DNA from: Membranipora membranacea
Taxonomy: Eukaryota; Bryozoa; Gymnolaemata; Cheilostomatida; Membraniporidae
Direction: 5' to 3'
DNA length: 64,000 nucleotides
NCBI GenBank assembly: GCA_914767715.1
Contig: OU612073.1
Location: 20,274,001 to 20,338,000, forward strand
The position numbers and the translations under genes are program-made. This document shows, piece after piece, positions 11,220 through 22,406 of the stretch. The notes beneath the pieces were generated by a model. That model did no database searches and was not told the origin of the DNA. It saw only the letters and a program-made list of their open reading frames with translations. Position 1 is the first letter of the stretch. Each line of letters opens with the position of its first letter.

Positions 11220-11500
11220 ATTATTGCCAACATTATTATTATTACTACTTATTATCATTATTACTCATTATTATTGTTAATTATTATTATTATATGACAA
11301 TTTGAACATTTTCTCTTCCTATATCTACATAAGGGAAACAACTACAACAGATCTTTTTCCCCCATATTATATACTAAGTCTTGCACACTAAATTATCTCA
11401 ATATTTTGTCTAAGAGGTTTACAAGTTACTTTTTACCAACCAACATTACTACTATAAGCTGTAGATTTTCAGAAAACCTCTTTGAATAACCATATAAAAT
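11220..11500 (+). repeat. copy F: duplicated intron and exon 3 boundary of the family
   Basis: 11270-11450 repeats 10440-10590: the ACAAGTTACTTTTTACCAAC stretch matches ACAAGTCACTTTTTAGCAAC. Here the acceptor AG is changed to ACC, so the exon 3 equivalent would not be spliced. A short TTATTA microsatellite lies at 11230-11300. Confidence 0.5.
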
Positions 11501-12009
11501 TTAGAAAATGTCAAATGGCTAGTCTTTCCAGGCGAAACTGCATGCATCAAGAGTCAGGCCACTGAGGTCCTCCCTTCTTCATTCACAAATACCCACATTT
11601 ATAGTGAGCAGCTGAACAGTACTTGTATGGTAAGGTGTTGGTTCCAACATACGACTGGACTGCTAACATGGGATCATTTTGTCAGAAATTTAAAGGGATA
11701 AAGAAAACCACATCAGACCATCTTAGACAAGGACTATCCAGACAAGAAACATTATTTGAGTATGATATTGGTTGTATCTATTACTTGAACTCATGACAGC
11801 CAAAGGAATACAAAAAGATATTTGTATCAACTTAATTTATCACCTTAACAATAAAACACAAATATTTACAGTGCACCAGCCTGTGGTGGAAGCGTGTCCT
11901 AAGGGATAATCCAGGACGGATAGATCATTATTATCATAGGATGAGCTAACAATCATGGCAACCGATGCAATGTTAGAGATTGTGATGCTAGTACTAGAAT
12001 ATTCCAGTT
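11500..12009. other. no gene; end of paralogous intron near 11,790-11,870
   Basis: 11790-11870 (from CATGACAGCCAAAGGAATAC) matches the intron that precedes exon 5 in copies B (6757) and C (32868). The exon itself is not recognisable after the AG at 11,869-11,870. Confidence 0.45.
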
Positions 12010-12450
12010 TATAAGAGGAAAAGAAATCTAGAGCACGTTCCTTGGGAAAAAGCCAAAAAAATCAGAAGTGTATGGGCATGCAGCTTCGAGCAAAGCTAAG
12101 TGTGGACACAGGCACAACTGGCAGAAGGCAAAACTGTATGCCTGATAAGTGTTGTTGCTCAAGAAAGGGAAAAGAAAGAATTGTTTGTTCATAGGAAAAA
12201 GACCCAAAAAAAATTTAAGTGGACAAGGATCATCAGGCAAATCAGAAGTAAGCAAAATCAACAGATAGACCAGTGTGGACCCATGCCCAACCGGTTAAAT
12301 GCAAAGCTGCTTGCTTTATAAACAGCGTAGCTCAAGAAGAAGAAAAAAAATTTAGAGCATAACAGAACTGTTTGTTCCCAGGTAAAAAGCCAAAAGAAAA
12401 TTCAAAATAAAATCGTATGGACAAGGAGCTTCAAAAAGAGCAGAAGCAAT
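12010..12450 (+). repeat. three imperfect tandem copies of a unit of about 170 bases
   Basis: Copies start near 12040, 12185 and 12365, each with a G-GGAAAAAGCC-AAA block, followed in the first two by a GTGTGGAC(A/C)CA-GC-CAAC block. The open frames over them come from A-rich low-complexity sequence. Confidence 0.55.
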
Positions 12451-12887
12451 CAAAGAAGCAGGGAGATGAGTTTCAATTAATTTGGATAACTGCCGAAACG
12501 AACCAAAGTGAAGGAAGGCATCACACAACTAAGCAGAGGAACAATCTAAGTAAGATTATATTGTAAGACGTATATGGAGAGACACTGACAAGATCTCAAG
12601 ACATGCGTGGTCACAAGATAGGTCTTTGATTTATGGCGTTAAACGGAAAGGACAGACTTGGAGAGGGCTCAGACCACATCCAGCATTACTGATCGAGATA
12701 TCTCTTCCTATAGGGGAGGGTCTAACAAATACCACATGGTTTCAGAGTTATATTGTGTGAAAACAAATTAGAAAGTCTTAAATCCGTGTGATTTCTCTGA
12801 AAGGAATTGTTTGAATCGGTAGACAGTACCTAAATCTTCAGGAGTTGTAAGGATATATTATGTGGTCATGAGCTCAAGAAAAGTGCG

Positions 12888-13350
12888 AAGCGAGAACATT
12901 TCCCGCTGCCGCAAACCAAGGAAATTCAGGTAGGTAGTATATTCTCCTCTAAGATGGATGCCAACTCTTGCCTTTGGCAGATCGATCGGTTGAGTACTCT
13001 CAGCAGTACACCACGTTCATAGCCCCTTAGGGTAGGTTCCAGTACTGTAAACTACCATTTGGAATCTCTGCTGCGCCGTATCTTTCAGCATCAAATGAGT
13101 AAGATTTGGATGGATTCCGAAGGAGTAGTGTGCATGATGAAAGACATACTAGTATTTGGAAAAGATGTGGAAAAGCACGACCGATGTCTAGAGAGCGTCC
13201 TAAGGAGGTTAGAGGAAGCTGGGATGGCTCTAAACAAGAAGAAATGTGAGTTCATAGTAAGTGAAGTAATATTCCTGGGACATCACATTGGAGAAAACGG
13301 GATTTCACCAGATCCGGTAAAAATTAAAGCTATTACTGGTATGCTCTGAT
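12888..13350 (+). mobile_element. Ty3/Gypsy LTR-retrotransposon reverse transcriptase fragment
   Basis: Plus-strand frames give KREHFPLPQ, then KMDANSCLWQI (12950-12985), a match to the LDANSGFWQI motif that holds the first catalytic aspartate of Ty3/Gypsy reverse transcriptases. The frame at 13059-13349 carries IFQHQMSKIW, the active-site region, and LEEAGMALNKKKCEFIVSEV and FLGHHIGENGISPDP, the thumb region. At the active site the usual xxDD box reads MMKD, so one catalytic aspartate is lost, and there is a stop near 13027. Between the blocks the sequence is frameshifted. No LTRs, protease, RNase H or integrase are seen next to it. A dead fragment. Confidence 0.8.
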
Positions 13351-13429
13351 AAGACAGGATGAAACTATGCCCAGAGGGTAAGATACTAAAGCCAAAAAAA
13401 GAGCATCAAAAAAATATGGACACTCTCTT

Positions 13430-14320
13430 ACATAGTCCATGTGCCAAAAAAAGCAAACCCTAAAGAATATAATGATTTTAGATCGCGCTTACTCCCATTC
13501 TTATGAAATATTTTGAACACATTATAAAAGATGGGTTTGAAATTGCATATCACTAGATATAACCAACTTGCATACAAACAGAAAAGAAGCACCAAAGATG
13601 CTTGCATTTCGCTTCACTACTTTTTACATTTTCATTTGGAATTACCATCAATCTATGCTCCAGAAATATCCGTAGATTTCTCATCGGCTTTTAATACTAC
13701 CGTATCAAACATGTCCCGAACTCCCTGATTAATTTTACCTCATATTTTCTAGTTGACAGGAAGCAATTTGTTACTGTAGGCAAGCAGAGATCTGATATTG
13801 TAAGCAGTAGTAGTGGCTGTCCCCAGAGCTGTGTGTTAATCCCAGTTTTATTTTCTATCCACACTGATTTTATACAACTTTCAGTAATAACCTCAAGTGG
13901 CAAGCTAACTCTGACTATGTATTTGGTAAACTCAAACAACAATTTTTTCGCTTTTTCTAAATTCAAACATTTCTGTCCGAACCTCGCTCAGAGTCAACAT
14001 TTTATAAAGTCTATTATCTTTCCGATCTTGACATATCATATTGAGATGCGGTATAGTGGTCAGCCACACAAAAAGTGCCAAAAAGCTAACTGGTCTTTTT
14101 CACAGAAAATATTTTGTGCTTGATATGGAGTTTTTCATTTCTGCCAGTGTTTGAAAGCCGGCAACGGGCTTTATTACTGATGAAGACCATATTTTACATT
14201 CCTGTTATGCCAAAGGAAGGTCTCAGTTCCTGATGCCGAGGATGAGAACCAACAGTTTTTGGAGAGTTTTGTGCCACAGAGTGTTAAGATTCTAAGCAGT
14301 ATTATATTATGACAGAGCCT
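13430..14320 (+). mobile_element. L2/CR1-like LINE fragment, broken, with internal deletion
   Basis: Successive plus-strand frames give VPKKANPKEYNDFRS (13445-13490), QLAYKQKRSTKDACISLHYF (13561-13630), VDFSSAFNT (13670-13695; the first catalytic Asp), a GCPQ-CVL-P-LFSI-TDF segment in two frames (13815-13870), then SKFKHFC and IKSIIFPILTYHIEM (13955-14050), then DEDHILHSCYAKGRSQFLMP (14180-14240). These are the ordered landmarks of an L2/CR1-type RT and its C-terminus. The YADD box and following 150 residues or so are missing between 13920 and 13950, an internal deletion. Many stops. Confidence 0.75.
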
Positions 14321-14394
14321 TGTTTCCACAGTACTGTCTTGTAATTTGTATTTGATGAAATTACCAATATAAAGTATTCATTTTGCACAGCGGG

Positions 14395-15110
14395 TCAAAA
14401 TTGGCAGTGGTCAGCGGATGGGCATGAGAAGTTAGCCAAACAATTTGTCCTGTATACATATGGAATCACAGACACATTCAGCAGGAAAGTTTCGTGCCAA
14501 ATAAAAGGGCCCACACAGTCTGCAGTGAAGAAAATAATTAACATTAAAGGAGTTCCAGGGAAGAATATGATCGACAAGGGATCAGAGTGGAACGATGTGG
14601 TTCCAAATGCTGAGATAGTACAAATGCGATCTAAATTCAACTAGAAAAAAGAGGCCTCATAGAGCCGATTCACCAAGGAGTCTGTTGTGAAGTTCTTCCT
14701 CATATGGAATCACAGACACTTTCAGCAGGAATGTTTTGAGTCTTAAGGTACTGCCAAATAAAACGGCTCAGACAGTCTGCAGTTGGCTCGTGGATGAAAT
14801 AAACAACATCAAAAGGGTTCCAGGGAAGATTATTATCGACAAGGGATCAGAGTGGAACGATGGTTCCAAATGCTGAGACAGTACTAATGCAATCTAAATA
14901 TAACCAGAAAATAGAGGCCTTCTGGAGCAGATTCACCAAGGAGTCTGTTGAGAAGTTCTTCAGAGCGGTGCTTGGGGGATTGGAAGGAGCCAATGCGTTC
15001 CGGAGAGGAAATTGAAAGGACAAGTTGGCAGTCTGGATTAGCACTACAGAATTCTCTGAATCAATTTACGGATTTTTACAATACCCACAAGATCCGCCAT
15101 CATAAAAATG
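14395..15110 (+). pseudogene. DDE-integrase-like fragment, tandemly duplicated
   Basis: Two direct copies of about 250 bases (14450-14695 and 14698-14965). Both contain YGITDTFS, frames with KVLPNKTAQTVCSW-like and IIIDKGSEWND segments, and RFTKESVEKFF. The pattern 'TD-FSR' then 50 residues then 'D-G-E' then 'Q-IE-FWSR' resembles the integrase core domain found in transposon-derived animal genes. D in TDTFS and D in IDKGSEW would be the first two acidic residues, and E in KIEAFWSR the third. Stops and one-base shifts interrupt both copies. The longer second copy continues to about 15110. Host element unknown. Confidence 0.5.
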
Positions 15111-15117
15111 TTGATTA

Positions 15118-15493
15118 AAGCTGCGTTTACATGTGCGATAAATCGGCTAAAAATAACAACTCTGACACAGGTCACCGATTTGACTGACCGTGTAAACAGT
15201 TAATATGTGTTTAAAACGGTGTTTAAATCTGTATTGTTTAAAATCGTTCACTTGTGACAATGTCACAAGTGAACGACAAATCTTAACGATTATGAATGGT
15301 TCAGCCAATAACAACGCAGCAGTGACTCAGTGCTGCGCTGTTATTGGCTGAATCATTCATTATCGGTTAGGCATGAACAGTGTGTAAATAGCGTATCGTT
15401 TACATGTCGACAGACAACGATTATAGAGCAGATTCATAATCTGTGTCGGAGTTGTTATTATTAGCCGATTTGTCGGACGTGTATACGCAGCTT
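15118..15493. mobile_element. foldback MITE with TA target-site duplication
   Basis: The ends are inverted repeats: AAGCTGCGTTTACATGTGCG on the left against the reverse complement of the right end, continuing with ATAAATCGGCTAA-AATAACAACTC (about 50 bp with few mismatches). The dinucleotide TA flanks both ends (15116-15117 and 15494-15495). Inside are two more palindromes: a 14-bp perfect stem around 15246-15277 and a stem of about 28 bp around 15292-15362, containing CAGCCAATAACAACGCAGCA. There is no open frame. A non-autonomous DNA element; superfamily not determined, TA duplication compatible with Tc1/mariner-like or related. Confidence 0.8.
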
Positions 15494-15495
15494 TA

Positions 15496-16194
15496 TTGAC
15501 AGGCAAATTGCCAAATGTTATGTACAACCATCCAGGACTCTGAGTTTAACTCAACCAATCTCAATCAACAATGATACTGCGACTGTGGACAAACGCAGCA
15601 GGTATGAATTACCTGCAGATATCTATGAGCGCTGTTTGATAGCTACCGAGGAATCAAGTGTCAAGTGGTATCGTGATATTTAAAGATACATTTAAAAGGT
15701 TCTATAACCATGTAGAACTTCCTGCTAAAACATGCAAGATTTGACATTCAAATTTCGTTTTTTCCCACAAGAAACTAGACATTTTTTATATTTGACAAAA
15801 AGAAAAAGGAAGTCAGTAAAAGGCAGGGGCAGCTTTTCTTAACAGACCTTGGTGTAGATGGAATGGTGATTTTTGACACATCTGAGTTACAACTGGATAT
15901 AAAGGTACTATCATTTAATATACATCTTAGGGTAAGCTTTACAGAGGCTGTTTATTTGTGGAATCACATAAAAAAATGAATGCTGAGTCTCTCCCGTGGG
16001 TCAAGAGCAGATTATCAGCATTCATTTTTGTTCAAGCAAGTTGCTTGTAGATTCTCTAATTTGTTTGCGTGTATCGTAACTGTTAAATTACACAGATAGC
16101 AAGAGACTAATTGAATTTTTGGTAACATAAAATAAACACAGACAGGGTGTGACTAACGACATAACAGCAATAAAACCAACAAAAAGCAGCTCAC
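15496..16194. other. no recognised gene
   Basis: The sequence is AT-rich. Weak frames such as VDGMVIFDTSELQLDIK at 15850-15905 may be relics, but nothing recognisable is present. A CTTGCTTG-like low-complexity patch is at 16030-16050. Confidence 0.4.
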
Positions 16195-16805
16195 ATACAA
16201 AATGAGTATGACAAATGCTTTCAATGACTGGTACAAGTCAGTCTTCTCACCACCTGAGGGCATAGCACCCTCTACAACTCTTTCTTCCCGTACTGACAAA
16301 ACCCACATGCTAACCAAGTTGAGCGATCTAAAGGTGTACAAAGAGAAGGGTGGAAATTACAGCTCAAAAAAAATTGACAGTACAGGCCAACCAGTGCACC
16401 AGTGCCAAAAGAGCGGCTTACGTTGATGCTGACATACTCTGCAACATCATCAACCAGTCACCTAAATACAGCAGTGTACCTGACGACTGCAAACAATGTC
16501 ATCACTATATTCTAAGGGGGTAACAAGTCAAAACTGGAGAATAATCGCCCATTTGTATCACATACATCACAAGCCAGCTGCTAGGGTACATCATCACTAG
16601 CCACCTCATGCAAATTCATAGAATGTAACAAACTCCGCTACCCTCAACAACCAGTTTATGGGCCAGACTTAGCAGCGATACCTCAAAGTAGTTGCTTACA
16701 GATCTCTAGACATCTTGATGCAGGGAATGAAGTGACACCTATCTTCTGGATTTTTGGCGTTTGTCAAGGTGTGCCATGCTCCTGCAGAAATTGATTTGGG
16801 TGAGT
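16195..16805 (+). mobile_element. Jockey-like LINE fragment (linker and start of RT)
   Basis: The frame at 16202-16426 contains NAFNDWYKSVFSPPEG, the conserved linker before the RT. 16480-16620 gives, in shifting frames, VPDDCKQ, ILRG-NKSK-EN-RP and TSQLLGYIITSHLMQ, corresponding to the 'P-DWK-A-V-PIFKGG-----NNRPIS' start of a Jockey-like RT. 16710-16790 gives fragments similar to 'FLDF-KAFDKV-H--LL-KL'. Stops and shifts throughout; the element ends abruptly near 16805. Confidence 0.65.
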
Positions 16806-18391
16806 GATCAAATCATTAAGTGGACTGCCACTCTCCTAATGGGGAAGGTGTAATACAGAAAAACTTCGGTAGCCAGTTTTATGAATAAATCATAGTAGAG
16901 GGTTTGTTGGTGCAGCCCTATGTTGCATGCTAAGATATATTTTAGGTGTAAATCCAACACTAGGATGTTCTGAGATGGGATGAAAATTATAGGTATATAT
17001 ATATAACGATGCCAGCTCATCAGCTGGGTATTTGTGTCTTATCTAGCAATCTGTTCTGTCGTTATTATTATAATAAGTATCAAAGAAAGAGTCATTTAGT
17101 CACTTATTGTGAAGCATTGTAACTGTCTAGTTGATAGATAAATTTTGAAAACGAACCGCGGCGCTTACTTACTAGCTACTGCTAGGTTTCAAGTTAGTTT
17201 GTCACCGGTCACACCATGTAGTTGTACAGAATAGTTGTATATAACTTACTCACCATTCAACTGTTGCAAACCTTGAATTGGCACAACCATATATTGAAAT
17301 AGAAAGTTGCAGGCCTTAATCATATTTAATTGGCTTTTAGAGCTCTAAATAACCTGATTCAAATCGAATTTAGAGGTCAATTAATATATTGATTGCTGAT
17401 AAATGTTTACTTTGTGCTTTACATCGGAGAGCACCACAATGTTATAACCTGACTGCATGGTGTACTTTCTATTTGTTATGAAAAGTAAATTAAAACCCTC
17501 TGCAAATAGCTTTTTATATTTAAGAATACAGCTATGTCAAGAAAACTCACAGACACATTTAGGCAAGATAGCCAATCACATCATTAAACTAGTTATATGG
17601 ATGTCAATTATATCACATATAATTCCCTCCAATCACCAAACAGTAAAGCAGTTGCAGATGAACCTGATTTTCGCAGTAAGAGTAACCAAAGCTTATTTAT
17701 TAGCTCTGAGAGTAACCAAGCAGTTAAAGACTTTAACTCCTTGGAGTAACAGTCTATTTATTGTTTCATCTGAGTGCACCAAGTGCTTCATTCACCAACC
17801 TAAGCAAAGGTAGGTCACTCCTGGTTGGTATGTACAATTGTGTAAATATTGTATTTGTACATACATATATTTACCATATTAAATACTGGGAACATTCACT
17901 TAATTAATTAACTCTTTTCAAGGCCTAACAGTAAGAGTAACTTACTTACCTTACTACTCTACCTACTGGCTCTCAAATAATTAATTAAAGTCTTCCCCCT
18001 ACCAGCCAGTACCTGATATTCATGGCAGTGTCTCGGTCCCGGTCTCATGAGGCTTGTCTCTTCCAGACACTGTCGCGTCTCGACGGGACAGACGCATGTC
18101 GGGACTTGTTCATTAAAATTATTGTTATGATGATCACTCGATGGGCCAAACTTACAGTCACCACTAACCTATAGTGTATTATGCTGTATTGTCGTGACCT
18201 TTAATCTTCCAAAATGATAATATCAAAATTAAAAAAGCCATTTCTGTATCATACTCAATTTCCAGATGCCAATAAAGTGCAGTTTTCAATTTTATCGGCA
18301 TCGATATATGTCTCGTCTCGAAATCTGTTCCTGTCTTGGTCTCATCCTGTGTCGTGAATATCTGACAATTTGCCATCACTAGGACCTGATA
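16806..18391. other. no supported gene
   Basis: Open frames here (for example 17457-17813, plus) show no recognisable domain. Small near-repeats AGAGTAACCAA at 17680-17720 and GTCTCG/GTCTCATG at 18030-18070 are the only structure noticed. Confidence 0.4.
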
Positions 18392-18871
18392 CTAATGAAA
18401 ATAGCTAAGAGTAATGAAAAGACAACACACGCCTGGACATATTGTCGGCCCATATAATAAACCATTAAGAATGGTAATTCGATTGACAGTTGAATGTTTT
18501 ACAAGCGGTGCAGACAAGGGGTAGGGGTAGCCAACAAACTGGATAGGCTTACAGAAGCCTTTTATTGAGTCCTTCATTCGGAATTCCGAAGCCATCTGAT
18601 TGGCTTCCTGCCCTGGTGGTGCACTCCCCATTGCACGCGGAACTATTAGCAAGAGTTATCTTCTTTTGTCACTATTAGCTGAAATTGGGGGCATCTCATT
18701 CTCCCTGACCTTCTCCAGCCTTTTCTTACATCTTATGCACACAGCCTGTAAATTGTCGACTGATCCATCATCATCGTGGGTCACATCATCTACAAGAAAC
18801 CCTTCTGCACCTAAATTCACTCTTTCTTCCATTTGACCAGGTTCCGTCTCATCAGCTAGATCGCTTATCAT
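18392..18871 (-). other. two adjoining minus-strand open frames, identity unknown
   Basis: On the minus strand, 18871-18656 encodes an acidic segment with VDNLQAVCIRCKKRLEKVRE, and the frame at 18652-18392 continues after one stop with PRAMGSAPPGQEANQMASEF. The composition looks protein-like (charged, a CxxC pair), and the two frames lie end to end, so they may be one broken exon. I do not recognise a family. Confidence 0.25.
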
Positions 18872-19368
18872 GGATAAGTGGTTGGGTGCTGATGAGAAGT
18901 CGCCAAATCAAACCTGCATACAAACCTCTTGTCAATCATCTAGGTCATGACGTTCTTGGAGCCAACCATAGCTTTTAGTAGAGCCTCATGCGTCTTGTCT
19001 TAGATTCTTTCATCCACTTCAAGACTTCATATTCAGCGGGCTTACCATGTCAAACAATCACACAAACTCACCAACTACATCCTTGATGACATCCACCACT
19101 GTGCTGATCTTCATCATCTGTTCCAAAAACTCTTCCCCTCTCACCATAGGTCACAGGATATTATCCTTCTCCTACAGGAAATATCCTCATTCACTCTCAA
19201 ATCTGCCATTGACCGATTCCTCACAGACAACGGTCTAAAACCAGAAAAAGTTTTTCCTCTAACAGTTACAGTGGCGTTAGGAGAGACGAGTAAAATACCA
19301 CCAAGCCCTGGAAAAAGCAAAATATCCAAAAAAAGCTAACAAAACCCTCCAAACCAGCTCTGAAAGAC

Positions 19369-19446
19369 TGCCAGCATTTTTGTAAACGTAAATGTACTAA
19401 CTGGGTGTCATGAGATAAGTGCGATGGATGGTTTCACACAGTTTGC
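19369..19446 (+). other. PHD-finger motif inside the dead transposase exon
   Basis: The frame reads CQHFCKRKCTNWVS, a TGA stop, then DKCDGWFHTVC. The 'W-x-x-C-D-x-C-x-x-W-F-H-x-x-C' core of a PHD finger is complete except that the core cysteine codon is TGA. PHD fingers usually bind histone H3 tails. In a transposase it would be a DNA- or chromatin-targeting module, which is inference. Confidence 0.7.
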
Positions 19447-20077
19447 GTTGGTTTGACAAGGTCAACTGTGCCTAAGAGATAGTGGACGGGTTGATTGAGG
19501 GTCAGTATCCCAATCTTCATTAGTGGTTTGAGGCTAAAGTTAGGAAAACACTGCCATACAAGATCTGAAGAAGTGGGGAGAGTCTAAAAATATTAAGAAA
19601 ATGCATGAAAACTGGCAGTATGGGTCTTCAAATAATGCAGTAATGATTGTGCAGGCCTGAGTTGATCCATTCCAAAACAATGAAAATGAGTAAGGGCCAT
19701 CCAAATTTAAGTCAACATATGTGTAAAAGAGAATACTTTTTCCTAAGAAAGCTACGTATGCAGGATTTTTTCAAATAAAACATCATTGTCCACCCTCCAA
19801 ACAAAATCAGAACAAAACAGCCACCAACCAGCCTGCATAAAGATTTCCTACCTTAAATATAAACTTACTATTAAAAATAACTTCTCAATCATACATGATA
19901 CAAGGTTGTTCCATGGTGCCGAATATGGAAAGAAAGAGTGACAGTTTTGTTCAGCTGAAAGGTGTAAAATGTCAGTCTGTTGCAAGATTAGGGATGATGT
20001 GCATGGATTGCAAGAAAGTAATGACAATAATTCAGAACATTAGGAGGAAAAAGGCACCTAATACTAACCCCATTTAG

Positions 20078-22361
20078 CCAGGACAGCCTCCTCAGATACC
20101 AGATCGGCCTCCTCAGATACCAGATCAGCCTCCCAACATACCAGATCAGCCTCCTCAGATACCAGATCACCCTCCTAGGATACCAGATGACCCTCCTAGG
20201 ACACCAGATCAGTCTCCTCAGATACCAGATCACCCTCCTAATATACCAGATCGGCCACCTAAGATACTAGATCAGCCTCCTAAGATACCAGATCAGCCTC
20301 CTCAGATACCAGATCAGCCTCCTCAGATACCAGATCAGCCTCCCAACATACCAGGTCAGCCTCCTCAGATACCAGATTAGCCTCCTGGGACACCAGATCA
20401 CCCTCCTAACATACCAAATCACCCTCCTAATGTACCAGATCAGCCTCCTAGGATACCAGATCAGCCTCCTAGGATACTAGATCACCCTTTTAAGATACCA
20501 GATCACCCTCCTCAGATACCAGATCACCCTCCTAACATACCAAATCACCCTCCTAATATACCAGATCAGCCCCCTAGGATACCAGATCACCCTCCTCAGA
20601 TACCAGATCACCCTCCTAGGATACCAGATCAGCCTCCTAGGATACCAGATCAGCCTCCTCAGATACCAGATCAGCCTCCAAACATACCAGATCAGCCTCA
20701 TCAGATACCAGATCACCCTCCTAGGATACCAGATCACCCTCCTAGGACACCAGATCACCCTCCTAACATACCAAATCACCCTTCTAATATACCAGATCAG
20801 CCTCCTAGGATACCAGATCACCCTCTTAACATACCAGATCACCCTCCTAATATACCAGATCAGCCTCCTCAGATACCAGATCAGGCTCCTCAGATACCAG
20901 ACCAGCCTCCTAGGATACCAGATCAGCCTCCTAACATACCAGATCAGCCTCCTAGGATACCAGATCACCATCCTAGGACACCAGATCACCCTCCTAACAT
21001 ACCAAATCACCCTCCTAATATACTAGATCAGCCTCCTCAGATACCAGATCAGCCTCCTCAGATACCAGATCAGCCTCCTAAGATACCAGATCACCCTCCT
21101 AATATACCAGATCAGCCTCCTCAGATACCAGATCACCCTCCTAGGATACCAGATCACCCTCCTAGGACACCAGATCACCCTCCTAACATACCAAATCACC
21201 CTCCTAATATACTAGATCAGCCTCCTAGGATACCAGATCACCCTCCTCAGATACCAGATCAGCCTCCTCAGATACCAGATCACCCTCCTAATATACCAGA
21301 TCAGCCTCCTCAGATACCAGATCAGCCTCCTAACATACCAGATCAGCCTCCTCAGATACCAGATCAGCCTCCTAAGATACCAGATCACCCTCCTAATATA
21401 CCAGATCAGCCTCCTCAGATACCAGATCACCCTCCTCAGATACCAGATCAGCCTCCTAACATACCAGATCGGCCACCTAGGATACCAGATCAGCCTCCTA
21501 GGACACCAGATCACCCTCCTAACATACCAGATTTCTCACCTTTCACCGCCTTTGTCCTGTACGGGTGGCGGGTTTTTGCTTGATACCAAGCTCAACCAGA
21601 CTTCTCCATCTGCTCCGGTCTTCCACATCGCTGCTATCAAGATCCAGCCATCTGAGGTCCGCATTTATTGTATCACTCCATCTCTGCTTAGGGCGGCCTC
21701 TAGGTCTATTGCCATCTATCTCCATCTCACATACTTTTCTGATGTCTTCCTGACTATCTCGTCTTTGAACATGTCCAAACCACTGCATTCTCTTTCTTCT
21801 CATCAGGTCTTTAATTGGCACCACTTTTGCTTCTTGTAAAATATCTTCGTTCCTCCTATGTTCCTCAAGGCTGATCCCAAGACAGTACCGGACCATGCGC
21901 ATTTCGCATGAGGCCATCTTATCTGACAGATGTCCCGTTATTGGCCATGTTTCATTGCCATAGAGAAGGGTTGGTCGTATTGATGTTTTGTAGATTAGAT
22001 ACCAGATCACCCTCCTAACATACCAGATCAGCCTCCTCAGATACCAGATCAGCCTCCTAACATACCAGATCACCCTCCTCAGATACCAGATCAGCCTCCT
22101 AACATACCAGATCAGCCTCCTCAGATACTAGATCAGCCTGCTAGGATACCTGATCAGCCTCCTAAGATACCAGATCAGCCTCCTAAGATACCAGATCACC
22201 CTCCTAATATACCAGATCAGCCTCCTCAGATACCAGATCAGCCTCCTAACATACCAGATCAGTCTCCTCAGATACCAGATCAGCCTCCTCAGATACCAGA
22301 TCAGCCTCCTCAGATACCAGATCAGTCTCCTCAGATACCAAATCAGCCACATCAGATACCA
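20078..22361 (+). repeat. 21-bp coding minisatellite (heptad PPQIPDQ), split by a LINE insertion
   Basis: About 69 units on the left (20078-21531) and 17 on the right (21997-22361), unit CCTCCTCAGATACCAGATCAG with variants. In the frame of the surrounding transposase exon each unit reads PPQIPDQ (variants PPNIPDH, PPRIPDQ, PPRTPDH), so the array is part of the reading frame and the unit length keeps frame. A group of units with GGACACCAG, ACATACCAAAT and AATATA variants recurs near 20390, 20745, 20985 and 21170, showing higher-order expansion. One stop (20378) lies in it. The minus-strand open frames with RRLIWY repeats are shadows. Confidence 0.9.
21532..21996 (-). mobile_element. RTE-type LINE 3' fragment inside the minisatellite
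   Basis: The minus strand encodes IYKTSIRPTLLYGNETWPIT, then MRMVRYCLGISLEEHRRNED, RRKRMQWFGHVQRRDSQED and RPRGRPKQRWSDTI, ending LGIKQKPATRTGQRR and a stop at 21543. This is the well-conserved C-terminal end of RTE-like LINE ORF2 ('RP-LLYG-E-W', 'W-GH--R', 'R-RGRP--RW'). The fragment is 5'-truncated and has almost no 3' untranslated region. It was inserted antisense to the transposase exon. The terminal coding region is open from truncation point to stop, so the insertion is not very old. Confidence 0.85.
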
Positions 22362-22406
22362 AAAACTCTCTTCCAAAATCTGAAGAAGAAATTGGAGAGT
22401 TCTATC

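Noticed and set aside
12028-12321. Opposing frames at the 170-bp tandem repeat
   Set aside because: Low-complexity A-rich sequence; both strands are open.
19369-19446. Selenocysteine at the TGA
   Set aside because: The gene has several other stops and frameshifts, so simple decay explains it.
21552-21839. Plus-strand frames across the RTE fragment
   Set aside because: They are shadows of the conserved minus-strand LINE frame.
19988-22376. Minus-strand frames with RRLIWY-type repeats
   Set aside because: They are the reverse strand of the coding heptad array, whose plus-strand frame joins recognisable domains.
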